NCBI GenBank assembly: GCA_025458005.1
Contig: JALOTG010000003.1
Location: 1-35,549, forward strand
Source: Thiobacillaceae bacterium
Lineage (GTDB): Bacteria > Pseudomonadota > Gammaproteobacteria > Burkholderiales > Thiobacillaceae
Direction: 5' to 3'
Length of the DNA stretch: 35,549 nucleotides
Made by a program: the position numbers and the translations under genes. Under the pieces are notes generated by a model. It was not told the DNA's origin. It did not search any database and saw only the letters and a program-made list of their open reading frames with translations. Positions within the stretch are counted from its first letter, which is position 1. Each line of letters opens with the position of its first letter. Below, piece by piece: positions 17,838 to 28,921 of the stretch.

Positions 17838-19108
17838 GCCGGCCATTCTGGCGGCCAGAGCCGGTCGAGCGGCGCCACCAGCGCGCCCGGAATCGCGCTG
17901 AGCCGGGGTCGTCCGGCGTAATCCCGATCCGCGTCGGGCAGGCTGGACAGGCCCGGCGGGAGTATCTCCCGGGTTTCATCCGCAGGCATGTCCAGGCCGC
18001 CCAGCCCATCCGTGGCCGACAGGGGCCAGCCGGGCGAAGCAGCTGGCAGAGCGGGGATGCGCGCGGCCGCCTCGGCGCCTGACGCGTCATCGATCGACCG
18101 AGCCAGATTGAGCATGACGCGCGGGACATGGGGATTGTCCAGCCCGGGTTCGACGCGTATAGCCCGGCCCCGGGACAAAACGGTGTTGTGGAAGACGGCC
18201 ACCTCGCGCGGCCGGTCGTTGTGGGGGCGGATGTTCACCGCCGATCCCTGCCGGTTGACGAAGACATTGTTGTACAGCGCCACGTTCCCCTCGCCCTGGA
18301 ACAGGGCCTCGGTGGGATTCTGCCAGAACAGATTGGCGTAGATCAGGTAGCGGTCCTCGATGCCCTCGCCGGCCAGGGGCCAGTGGCCGACCAGGACGTT
18401 GGGCCGCGCCAGGGCGCCTGCGTTTGCGCCGGTCTCCTTGCCGAAGAAGTTGCGGCGGATGATGGTGTCGTGGCGCTGACCGGCGCCCGGCAGGCCCTCG
18501 GGCCGGCCCCTCTGGTGCTTGATCTGCAGGTTGTAGCCCAGGGTCCCGCTGACGTGGTTGTCCTCGATCAGGCCGGCCACGAAGGGGTCTGAGCCGTCCG
18601 AGTCGCCGAAGTACATGCCGGTGCCCACCCGCTCGATGCGGTTGCCGCGCACCACCCAGCCGTAGGCGGGGCACTTGGTGGAGATGCCGACACTCTGCTG
18701 GGAGGCGTCGTGGTCGTGGATGTGCAGTTTTTCCAGGGTGACGAAGTGGGCGTGGCGGCTGTGGCCTTCCGCCTTCACCGCGTCCACCGGCAGGCGCTGG
18801 CCGTCCAGTTCCAGGTGGCGGATGACGACGTGGCGCACGTCCACCAGGCTGACCGTGTTTGCCCCGCGCCGGGCCAGGAAGCGGGCCGGCGGGCCGCTGG
18901 CCAGCCCCTCGATGAGGATGGGGCGGCCCGCCTCGCCGTTCAGGCCCTGCAGCGGCAGGCCGCGCAGGTAGTCGCCGGGGGCGAGGAGGAGACGGTCACC
19001 AGCCTGCAAGCGGCCGAGGAATTGCCGGTAGTCGTCGGGTCCGGCATGGATGTCCGCCGCCCGAACGGCCCAGACGGCCCAGCACAACACGGCCAGGATC
19101 AGCCGCAT
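17831..19108 (-). CDS. Secreted right-handed parallel beta-helix protein (polysaccharide lyase-like)
   Basis: Signal peptide [106 protein letters not shown] pattern of beta-helix coils. Confidence 0.8.
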   Translation of the reverse strand: MRLILAVLCWAVWAVRAADIHAGPDDYRQFLGRLQAGDRLLLAPGDYLRGLPLQGLNGEAGRPILIEGLASGPPARFLARRGANTVSLVDVRHVVIRHLELDGQRLPVDAVKAEGHSRHAHFVTLEKLHIHDHDASQQSVGISTKCPAYGWVVRGNRIERVGTGMYFGDSDGSDPFVAGLIEDNHVSGTLGYNLQIKHQRGRPEGLPGAGQRHDTIIRRNFFGKETGANAGALARPNVLVGHWPLAGEGIEDRYLIYANLFWQNPTEALFQGEGNVALYNNVFVNRQGSAVNIRPHNDRPREVAVFHNTVLSRGRAIRVEPGLDNPHVPRVMLNLARSIDDASGAEAAARIPALPAASPGWPLSATDGLGGLDMPADETREILPPGLSSLPDADRDYAGRPRLSAIPGALVAPLDRLWPPEWPAP

Positions 19109-19734
19109 GACTCCGCCCGCGCTCCCCCTCCGGCGCCGATGACCGCGTCGATGCGCCCCTCCAGCCGCCGCACCAGGCAGTGCACGCTCTGCCGGCCGGT
19201 GTCCAGGACGATATCGGCGATCTCCATGTACAGGGGATGGCGTAGCTGGTAGAGGGCCTTGAGCTTCTGCAGGGGGTCGTCGGTCTGCAGCAGCGGGCGG
19301 TTGCGGTCGTGGCGGGTGCGCAGGTAGAGCTCGTGGGGGTGGGCACGCAGGTAGACCACCGTGCCGCGCGCCCTGAGCCAGGCCCGGTTGTCGGGGCTGA
19401 GCACCGCGCCGCCGCCGGTGGCCAGGACGACGCCCCGGCGTTGGGTGAGCTCGTCGATCATCGCCGACTCGCGCCGGCGGAAACCCGCCTCGCCCTCGAT
19501 CTCGAAGATGGTGGGGATGGACACGCCGCAGCGCGCCTCGATCTCCTGGTCGGAGTCGATGAAGTCCAGCTGCCGGTGCTTGGCCAGCAGCCGGCCGACG
19601 GTGGTCTTGCCGGCCCCCATCAGGCCGATCAGGAAGACATTGGCCGGCCATCCGTCGCCCGTACCGGGATGTGCCGGCGTGTCGGCGGCGGGCACCTGGC
19701 CGTGCCGAGGGGGGTCGTGCTCGTTGGCGGTCAT
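19099..19734 (-). CDS. aroK: Shikimate kinase
   Basis: [58 protein letters not shown]...[10 protein letters not shown] signature; N-terminal extension of about 28 aa as annotated. Confidence 0.92.
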   Translation of the reverse strand: MTANEHDPPRHGQVPAADTPAHPGTGDGWPANVFLIGLMGAGKTTVGRLLAKHRQLDFIDSDQEIEARCGVSIPTIFEIEGEAGFRRRESAMIDELTQRRGVVLATGGGAVLSPDNRAWLRARGTVVYLRAHPHELYLRTRHDRNRPLLQTDDPLQKLKALYQLRHPLYMEIADIVLDTGRQSVHCLVRRLEGRIDAVIGAGGGARAESCG

Positions 19735-19780
19735 GCCCGGATTCTGCGATTAGGCCGGGGCGGCGGCAAGACGGCCACCC

Positions 19781-20236
19781 TCAGCGCCCCCCCTGATGCC
19801 GCAGCAGGCGGTCCACCGCCGCCTTCAGCGCCGCGTCGGCCAGCTCGTCGCGCAGGGACGCCCAGGCGGCCAGCGCGGCCGGCGGCATGTCGCGCTTGGC
19901 CTGGCGCGCCGGCGCGGCCCAGTCGGCGCGCACCTTGACCTTGAGGGCGGCGACCGGCGTCTCCGCCGTATCGAGGGCCCGGGCCAGGGTGGCCGTCTGG
20001 CTGCGCAGCCGGGCGGCGGCGGCGCCGTGGCCGCAGTAGACCAGGGCGGTGTCGCCCTCCAGGGCGGCCACCCGGCAGGCCCTGGCCAGCCCCGCCGGCG
20101 CCGCCCGCGCGAAGCGCTCGTTGAGGCGGGCGAGCCGCCTGGCCTCGGGCAGGAGCACGGCCAGGGCGCGCTCCTCGGCCAGCACGCCGCGCACGCGCAT
20201 GAGGGGCAGGGGGCGAATGGGCATGATGGTAGGCAC
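19781..20236 (-). CDS. DUF721 / DciA-like protein
   Basis: Short basic protein, LLPEARRLARLNERFARAAPAGLARACRVAALEGDTALVYCGHGAAAARLRSQTATLARAL; divergent from secA, a common DUF721 context. Confidence 0.65.
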   Translation of the reverse strand: MPTIMPIRPLPLMRVRGVLAEERALAVLLPEARRLARLNERFARAAPAGLARACRVAALEGDTALVYCGHGAAAARLRSQTATLARALDTAETPVAALKVKVRADWAAPARQAKRDMPPAALAAWASLRDELADAALKAAVDRLLRHQGGR

Positions 20237-20311
20237 CGGCCTTAAGGAAGGGGGCAGGAGCGCTATGTTACCATTTACCGATTTTCCCTTTACCGACAGG
20301 GCGTTCGCTTC

Positions 20312-23056
<2,745 letters not shown>

Positions 23057-23117
23057 GGCTTGCCGGGGCGGCGCAAATAGTTGACAATGATACTCGGATA
23101 TTAGTCGAGGACCTGTC

Positions 23118-23345
23118 ATGCCCTATTTCATCTACAAGATCGGCCCCCTGAACATCCTGGAAAAGCAGGGCCAGGCGGAGACCTTCAAGGAGGCCAAGGC
23201 CCTGGCCAACGAGCGGCGCAAGACCCTCGACCCGACCAGCGGCCAGGTGGTGAAGATGATCTTCGCCGAGAACGAGCTGGCGGCCGAGGACACCCTCTCC
23301 CAGCCCAGGGAACTGGACGCCTCCCTGGCGGGCGACGACTACTGA
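23118..23345 (+). CDS. Conserved-looking 75-aa hypothetical protein
   Basis: ORF with plausible composition: MPYFIYKIGPLNILEKQGQAETFKEAKALANERRKTLDPTSGQVVKMIFAENELAAEDTL; no rival ORF on the opposite strand of better quality. Confidence 0.75.
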   Translation: MPYFIYKIGPLNILEKQGQAETFKEAKALANERRKTLDPTSGQVVKMIFAENELAAEDTLSQPRELDASLAGDDY

Positions 23346-23382
23346 TCGTGAGCGGTAAGCGGTAACCCCTCACCGCTCACGA
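23346..23382. repeat. 11-bp perfect inverted repeat built from heptads, directly before an ATG
   Basis: TCGTGAGCGGT (23346-23356) and ACCGCTCACGA (23372-23382), ATG at 23385. Confidence 0.8.
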
Positions 23383-23384
23383 CC

Positions 23385-23831
23385 ATGTCCGGCTACAACG
23401 AAGAGGCCTACAAGCAGGCGCGCGACAGCGTCATCGCCCTGCCCTGCCCGTTCGAGCGCGCCCTGCTGTCGCGCTGCGTGGGCTGCTTCAAGTCCAAGCG
23501 CCTGCTGCTGGCGGAGCGCGAGGCGATCACCTGCTCCGAGGCCGCCGCCAATGACCTGTGCAAGGCCTTCCACCGTGCCCTGCACGAGAACGCCCGCTTC
23601 GCCCTGCACATGGATCCGCGCCAACCCTGGCCCTTCGGCAAGGAGATCCGCGCCCAGTGCGGCGGCGTGCTGGGGTTGCGCGAGGTCCTCGACCCCGAGG
23701 ATGCCGAACCCGCCGACGTCGCCCTGCTGGTGAACCAGGCCATCGACCAGTTCGGCGCCATCGAGCGCTTTCCCTACTCCCGGATCATGCGCGGCGTGGT
23801 GCATTACGAGCCGCGCAGGAGGAACCGGTGA
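23385..23831 (+). CDS. Conserved-looking cysteine-containing hypothetical protein (148 aa)
   Basis: CPFERALLSRCVGCFKSKRLLLAEREAITCSEAAANDLCKAFHRALHENARFAL...RAQCGG. Confidence 0.75.
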   Translation: MSGYNEEAYKQARDSVIALPCPFERALLSRCVGCFKSKRLLLAEREAITCSEAAANDLCKAFHRALHENARFALHMDPRQPWPFGKEIRAQCGGVLGLREVLDPEDAEPADVALLVNQAIDQFGAIERFPYSRIMRGVVHYEPRRRNR

Positions 23832-23888
23832 GGGGTGAGGGACGGATGCTAAACTTGAATCGTTTACACCATACCCCCTTCTACCTGC

Positions 23889-24923
23889 ATGCGGATCACC
23901 CTCACCCGCCCCGACGACTGGCACCTGCACCTGCGTGACGGTGCCGCCATGCGGGCGGTGCTGCCGGACACCGCGCGGCGCTTCGGCCGCGCCATCGTCA
24001 TGCCCAACCTGAAGCCGCCGGTGCGCACGGTGGCGGAGGCCGCCGCCTACCGTGACCGCATACTGGCCGCCGTGCCCGAAGGGCTGGCCTTCGAGGCGTT
24101 GATGACTCTGTACCTCACGGACAACACCTCCGCGCAGGAGGTTGCCAAGGCCCGCTCCAGCGGCTTCGTGCACGCCGTGAAGTATTATCCGGCCGGGGCC
24201 ACCACCAACGCCGACTTCGGCGTCACCGCCGTCGAGAAGGCCTGGCCGGCCATTGCCGCGATGGAGGAACAGGGCCTGCCCCTGCTGGTGCACGGCGAGT
24301 CGACCGACCCGGGGGTGGACGTGTTCGACCGCGAGGCGGTGTTCATTGACCGGGTGCTCGTGCCCCTGCTGGACCGCTTCCCGAGGCTGAAACTGGTGCT
24401 GGAGCACATCACCACCCGGCAGGGCATCGATTTCGTGCGCGCCATGCCCGCCAACGTCGCCGGCACCCTCACCGCGCACCACCTGCTCTACAACCGCAAC
24501 GCGATGTTCAAGGGCGGCATCCGGCCGCACTACTACTGCCTGCCGGTGCTGAAGCGCGAGTCGCACCGCCAGGCCCTGCTCGAGGCGGCCGTCTCCGTCG
24601 ATGCCAAGTTCTTCCTCGGCACGGACAGCGCGCCGCACGCCCAGAGCGCCAAGGAGTGCGCCTGCGGCTGCGCTGGCATCTACACCGCGCATGCCGGCAT
24701 CGAGCTTTACGCCGAGGCCTTCGAGTCCGCCGGGGCCCTGGACCGGCTGGAGGCCTTCGCCAGCTTCCACGGCCCGGATTTCTACGGCCTGCCGCGCAAC
24801 ACCACCCGCGTCACGCTGGTCAGGGAAGACTGGACGCCGCCGGACGCCCTGGATTTCGGAGACGGCCAGCGCCTGGTCCCGCTGCGCGCCGGGGAGGCCA
24901 TCCCCTGGCGCCTGGCCCATTGA
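23889..24923 (+). CDS. pyrC: Dihydroorotase
   Basis: [55 protein letters not shown]. Confidence 0.96.
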   Translation: MRITLTRPDDWHLHLRDGAAMRAVLPDTARRFGRAIVMPNLKPPVRTVAEAAAYRDRILAAVPEGLAFEALMTLYLTDNTSAQEVAKARSSGFVHAVKYYPAGATTNADFGVTAVEKAWPAIAAMEEQGLPLLVHGESTDPGVDVFDREAVFIDRVLVPLLDRFPRLKLVLEHITTRQGIDFVRAMPANVAGTLTAHHLLYNRNAMFKGGIRPHYYCLPVLKRESHRQALLEAAVSVDAKFFLGTDSAPHAQSAKECACGCAGIYTAHAGIELYAEAFESAGALDRLEAFASFHGPDFYGLPRNTTRVTLVREDWTPPDALDFGDGQRLVPLRAGEAIPWRLAH

Positions 24924-24957
24924 CGCAAACCCCCTGCAACGTCCCTCCACGCCATCC

Positions 24958-25281
24958 ATGAAGCCCTTCTGGTTGACCCTCGGCGGCATTGCCGCCTTCG
25001 CCCTCTACGTCTGGCTGAGCCAGGAGATGTATGCCGGCCTGATGCTGGCGCACTGCCGTGAAAACGCCGAGCTCGCCGGGGCCGCGCACGCCTGTGCCGG
25101 CCCCCAGAGCGTCACGGCCGACGATTTCGGCTCCCATGCCTCCTACTGGACCTGGCTGATGCTGCTCGGCCTGCCCGCCCTCGGGGTCGCGGTGGGCTAT
25201 CTCCTCGTGGTCCTGGCGGTCGACAGGTTGGCCAGGCGGATGCGCCGACCGCGCTCCCGGCGGCACAGGCACCGGTTGTAG
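24958..25281 (+). CDS. Small two-TM membrane protein, hypothetical
   Basis: MKPFWLTLGGIAAFALYVWLSQEMYAGLML...YWTWLMLLGLPALGVAVGYLLVVLAVDRLARR, basic C-terminus. Confidence 0.7.
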   Translation: MKPFWLTLGGIAAFALYVWLSQEMYAGLMLAHCRENAELAGAAHACAGPQSVTADDFGSHASYWTWLMLLGLPALGVAVGYLLVVLAVDRLARRMRRPRSRRHRHRL

Positions 25282-25381
25282 CCCAGCCCGGCGCTCACGG
25301 ACCTCAAGTTGCCTTCAAGCCGCGCCGCCGGAATGCCGACAATGAGCCAGTGCACCCCACTGGCCAGGACGCGGAGATGAC

Positions 25382-26530
25382 ATGCAGATCGACAGCCCCT
25401 ATTTCAAGTACGTGGTGGAACTGCTCAAGGTGATGCTGGAGAAGGGCGGCTCCGACCTCTTCATCACCGTCGGCGCACCACCGGCGATCAAGATCCACGG
25501 CGACATGACCCCCTTCGGCGGCAAGCCGGTGAGCCGCGAGCAGGCCGAGGAGATCGTCGCGGCGGTGATGAACGACAAGCAGCGCGACGAGTTCCGCGAC
25601 ACCAAGGAGTGCAACTTCGCCCTCTCCCTGGACGGCATCGGCCGCTTCCGCGTCAACGCCTATGTGCAGCGCGGCTCGCACGGCCTGGTGGCGCGGGTCA
25701 TCAACACCACCATCCCCACCGTGGAAGGCCTCAAGCTGCCACCCGTCCTCAAGGAGGTGGTGATGGAGAAGCGCGGCCTGCTGCTCATGGTCGGCGGCAC
25801 CGGCTCGGGCAAGTCCACCAGCCTGGCGGCCATGCTGGACCACCGCAACGAGCACTCCAAGGGCCACATCATCACCATCGAGGATCCGGTGGAATTCGTC
25901 CACCAGCACAAGCGCTGCCTGATCATGCAGCGCGAGGTGGGGGTGGACACGGACAACTGGCACGCCGCCCTGAAGAACACCCTGCGCCAGGCCCCGGACG
26001 TGATCCTGATCGGCGAGATCCGCGACCGCGACACCATGGACTACGCCATCGCCTTCGCCGAGACCGGCCACCTGTGCCTGGCCACCCTGCACGCCAACAA
26101 TGCCAACCAGGCCCTCGACCGGATCATCAACTTCTTCCCGGCCGACCGCCGCCAGCAGATCCTCATGGACTTGTCGCTGAACCTCAAGGCGGTCGTCTCG
26201 CAGCGCCTGATCCCCGCCGTGGGCGGCGGACGCGCCGCGGCGGTGGAGATCATGCTCAACACGCCGCGGGTGGCCGACCTGATACTCAAGGGCCAGGTGC
26301 ACGAGATCAAGGAGGCAATGGCCAAGTCCAAGGACCTGGGCATGCGCACCTTCGACCAGGCCCTGTTCGAACTGTGCCAGGCGGGCCGGGTGGAGCCGGA
26401 GACCGCCCTGCGCTACGCCGACTCCTACAACGAGCTGCGCCTGATGCTCAAGAACATGGTGCGCCGCGCCCCGCTGGAGGCCGAGGCGGAGGTGGGCGAG
26501 GCGGACGACAACGGCCTGTCGCTGGTCTGA
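25382..26530 (+). CDS. pilU: PilT/PilU-family type IV pilus ATPase, most like PilU
   Basis: Walker A GGTGSGKSTSLAAMLDHRN, HIITIEDPVEFVHQH, GEIRDRDTMDYAIAFAETGHLCLATLHANNANQALDRIINFFP; PilU-like C-terminal extension. Confidence 0.88.
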   Translation: MQIDSPYFKYVVELLKVMLEKGGSDLFITVGAPPAIKIHGDMTPFGGKPVSREQAEEIVAAVMNDKQRDEFRDTKECNFALSLDGIGRFRVNAYVQRGSHGLVARVINTTIPTVEGLKLPPVLKEVVMEKRGLLLMVGGTGSGKSTSLAAMLDHRNEHSKGHIITIEDPVEFVHQHKRCLIMQREVGVDTDNWHAALKNTLRQAPDVILIGEIRDRDTMDYAIAFAETGHLCLATLHANNANQALDRIINFFPADRRQQILMDLSLNLKAVVSQRLIPAVGGGRAAAVEIMLNTPRVADLILKGQVHEIKEAMAKSKDLGMRTFDQALFELCQAGRVEPETALRYADSYNELRLMLKNMVRRAPLEAEAEVGEADDNGLSLV

Positions 26531-26535
26531 ACGGC

Positions 26536-26564
26536 TTGCCTCCCGACCGCCATGACCCTATATT
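26536..26564 (+). promoter_or_regulatory. sigma70 promoter of rnpB: TTGCCT-N17-TATATT
   Basis: -35 26536-26541, -10 26559-26564, predicted start about 26571 where the RNase P RNA P1 stem begins. Confidence 0.7.
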
Positions 26565-26570
26565 GCCCAC

Positions 26571-26947
26571 GGGAGTCGGCCAGACAGCCGCTGCATCCCT
26601 GATGCAGAGGAAAGTCCGGGCTCCATAGGGCAGGGTGCCAGGTAACGCCTGGGCGCTATAAGTCGAAAGACCCAAGGCGACGGACAGTGGAACAGAAAAC
26701 ATACCGCCGATGGCCGGCGCACGGGGCAACCCGGCACCGGATCAGGCAAGGTTGAAATGGCGGGGTAAGAGCCCACCGCGTCCCCGGCAACGGGAACGGC
26801 ACGCAAAACCCCACCCGGAGCAAGGCCAAATAGGCAGACGACGAGGCGGCCCGCCGAGTCTGCGGGTAGGCTGCACGAGGCGGCGGGCGACCGCCGTCCC
26901 AGATGAATGGCTGTCCACGACAGAACCCGGCTTATCGGCCGGCTCCC
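26571..26947 (+). ncRNA. rnpB: RNase P RNA component, bacterial type A
   Basis: GAGGAAAGTCCGGGCTCCATAGGGCAGGGTGCCAGGTAACGCCTGG and AGATGAATGGCTGTCCACGACAGAACCCGGCTTATCGG; ends pair GGGAGTCGGCC / GGCCGGCTCCC. Confidence 0.97.
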
Positions 26948-27142
26948 CTCTCTCCCCGCCCTGCGCGCGCAATGCCTGAACAGCACCCGACCCCGATCGG
27001 GCCGCAAGTTGACCCGGCGCGACCCAATCCTGAGAATCTACTTTAACTTCAACCTCTAGTGCATTATTTGCACGACATCTCGCTGGCCTTGCAACGTCGG
27101 CGGTAAGTCCTTGTTCGGATTAAAAAAAACCACGTATTTCCC

Positions 27143-27172
27143 TTGACGGTGGAATATTTGTCCCACTATAGT
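27143..27172 (+). promoter_or_regulatory. Candidate mraZ promoter TTGACG-N18-TATAGT with upstream A8 tract
   Basis: -35 27143-27148, -10 27167-27172; A-tract 27122-27129. Confidence 0.6.
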
Positions 27173-27215
27173 GGGTAGGAGTGGGGAAAAGTGGAGGAAA
27201 GTGCAGCCGAGTGGG
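27171..27215 (+). promoter_or_regulatory. MraZ-box-type array: five GTGGG-like boxes at 10-bp spacing
   Basis: GTGGG 27171, GTGGG 27181, GTGGA 27191, GTGCA 27201, GTGGG 27211, all upstream of mraZ ATG 27238. Confidence 0.8.
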
Positions 27216-27237
27216 CAACCCGGCTGCCGGGCGACAG

Positions 27238-27708
27238 ATGTTTCGAGGGCTCTCACCGTTGGCGTTGGATGGCAAAGGCAGGCTGGCCATCCCGACCCGC
27301 TACCGCGAACTGCTGATGCAGCGCTGCGGCGGGCACCTCATCGTCACCCTCGACCCGAGCGGCTGCCTGCTGCTCTACCCCTTCCCGGAATGGGAACCCA
27401 TCGAACAGAGGCTCAACGCCCTGCCCAGCTTCAGCCCGATCAGCCGGCACATGCAGCGCATCCTGGTGGGTTCCGCCACCGACCTGGACCTCGACGGCGC
27501 CGGCCGCATCCTCCTGCCGGCGCCGCTGCGCGAGAAGGCCCGGCTGGAGAGGGACGTGGTCCTGGTCGGCCAGGGCAACAAGTTCGAGATCTGGAACGAC
27601 CAGGCCTGGCAGGCCCAGTTCGACGCGGCCGCCGATCTGCCCGGCATGCTGGAGGAGGCCATGCGCAAGGGAGAGGTCCCCGATGAGCTCAAGGGCTTCT
27701 CGCTGTGA
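27238..27708 (+). CDS. mraZ: Transcriptional regulator MraZ
   Basis: [29 protein letters not shown]-track start (27181) trimmed to the conserved MFRG start. Confidence 0.95.
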   Translation: MFRGLSPLALDGKGRLAIPTRYRELLMQRCGGHLIVTLDPSGCLLLYPFPEWEPIEQRLNALPSFSPISRHMQRILVGSATDLDLDGAGRILLPAPLREKARLERDVVLVGQGNKFEIWNDQAWQAQFDAAADLPGMLEEAMRKGEVPDELKGFSL

Positions 27709-28649
27709 ACCACGGGCATCTGCCTGTCCTGCTGGAAGAAACCATGACCGCCCTGCACATCGATCCGGACGGCGCCTATGTGGATGCCACCTTCGGGCGG
27801 GGTGGCCACAGCCGCGCCCTGCTGGCCAGGCTGGGTCCGGCGGGACGGCTGCTGGCGCTGGATCGCGACCCGGAAGCGGTAGACGCGGGGCGGGCGCTCG
27901 TCGATCCGCGCTTTTCCCTGCGCCACGCGTCATTCAGCGAACTCGGTGCGGCGCTGCGCGGCGCGGGCGTGCAGGCGGTGGATGGGGTGCTGTTCGACCT
28001 GGGCGTGTCGAGCCCGCAGCTGGACACGCCGGCGCGGGGCTTCAGCTTTCGCCACGACGCCCCCCTGGACATGCGCATGGACACCAGCCGCGGGCAGACC
28101 GCGGCGGAATGGCTGAACGGCGCCGATGAAGACGAGATCGCGAGGGTCATCAGGGATTATGGCGAGGAGCGGTTTGCTAAGTCGGTTGCAAGGGCGATTG
28201 TCGCGGCAAGGCGCGACGCGCCGATCACCACCACTGGCCAGCTCGCCCGCCTCGCCGCCCAGGCGGTGCGTACCCGCGAGCGCGGCCAGGATCCCGCCAC
28301 GCGGACCTTCCAGGCTGTCCGGATTTACATTAACCGGGAGCTTGAGGAGTTGGCTGCGGCGCTGCCCCAGGCGGTCGACCTGCTCAGGCCCGGCGGGAGG
28401 CTGGCGGTGATCAGCTTCCACTCCCTGGAAGACCGCATGGTGAAACGCTTCATGCGCGCCGAGGCACAGGGCGACGACATCCCCGCAGAGATCCCCATGC
28501 CCCACAAGGCGTTGCGGCCGGGGCGGCTGCGCGTGGTCGGCCGGGCACAGCGCGCCTCCGCCGCGGAGGCGGCCGCCAACCCGCGCGCCCGCAGCGCCGT
28601 GCTGCGCGTCGCGGAGCGGACTGGCGCGGCGGGGAGTACGGCATGCTGA
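27705..28649 (+). CDS. rsmH: 16S rRNA (cytosine(1402)-N(4))-methyltransferase
   Basis: [39 protein letters not shown] start overlapping mraZ stop (GTGA). Confidence 0.97.
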   Translation: MNHGHLPVLLEETMTALHIDPDGAYVDATFGRGGHSRALLARLGPAGRLLALDRDPEAVDAGRALVDPRFSLRHASFSELGAALRGAGVQAVDGVLFDLGVSSPQLDTPARGFSFRHDAPLDMRMDTSRGQTAAEWLNGADEDEIARVIRDYGEERFAKSVARAIVAARRDAPITTTGQLARLAAQAVRTRERGQDPATRTFQAVRIYINRELEELAAALPQAVDLLRPGGRLAVISFHSLEDRMVKRFMRAEAQGDDIPAEIPMPHKALRPGRLRVVGRAQRASAAEAAANPRARSAVLRVAERTGAAGSTAC

Positions 28650-28921
28650 AGGTCAATCTGGCCCTCGCCCTGGTCCTGCTCGCCTGCGCCATGTCCGTGG
28701 TGTCGGCCCGCCACACGGCGCGCCAGCTGTTCGTGACCCTGCAGCAGGAACAGTCCCGGGCCCGGGAGCTGGACATCGAGTGGGGGCGCCTGCTCCTGGA
28801 ACAGAGCACCTGGGCCATGCACACCCGGGTGGAGGTGGTGGCCCGCCACCAGCTGCAGATGTCGGTGCCGGACCCGGCCCGCATCCACCTGATCCGGCCG
28901 GCGCGGGAGGAAGCGCGATGA
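28643..28921 (+). CDS. ftsL: Cell division protein FtsL
   Basis: Short single-TM protein with coiled coil between rsmH and ftsI. Confidence 0.9.
   Translation: MLKVNLALALVLLACAMSVVSARHTARQLFVTLQQEQSRARELDIEWGRLLLEQSTWAMHTRVEVVARHQLQMSVPDPARIHLIRPAREEAR

Noticed and set aside
20268-20296. TTACC / TTTACCGA short direct repeats before secA
   Set aside because: Three short copies with irregular 7- and 15-bp spacing; too weak to claim an operator.
26558-27007. 149-aa minus-strand and 89-aa plus-strand ORFs over rnpB
   Set aside because: Region is RNase P RNA with conserved core motifs; ORFs are incidental.
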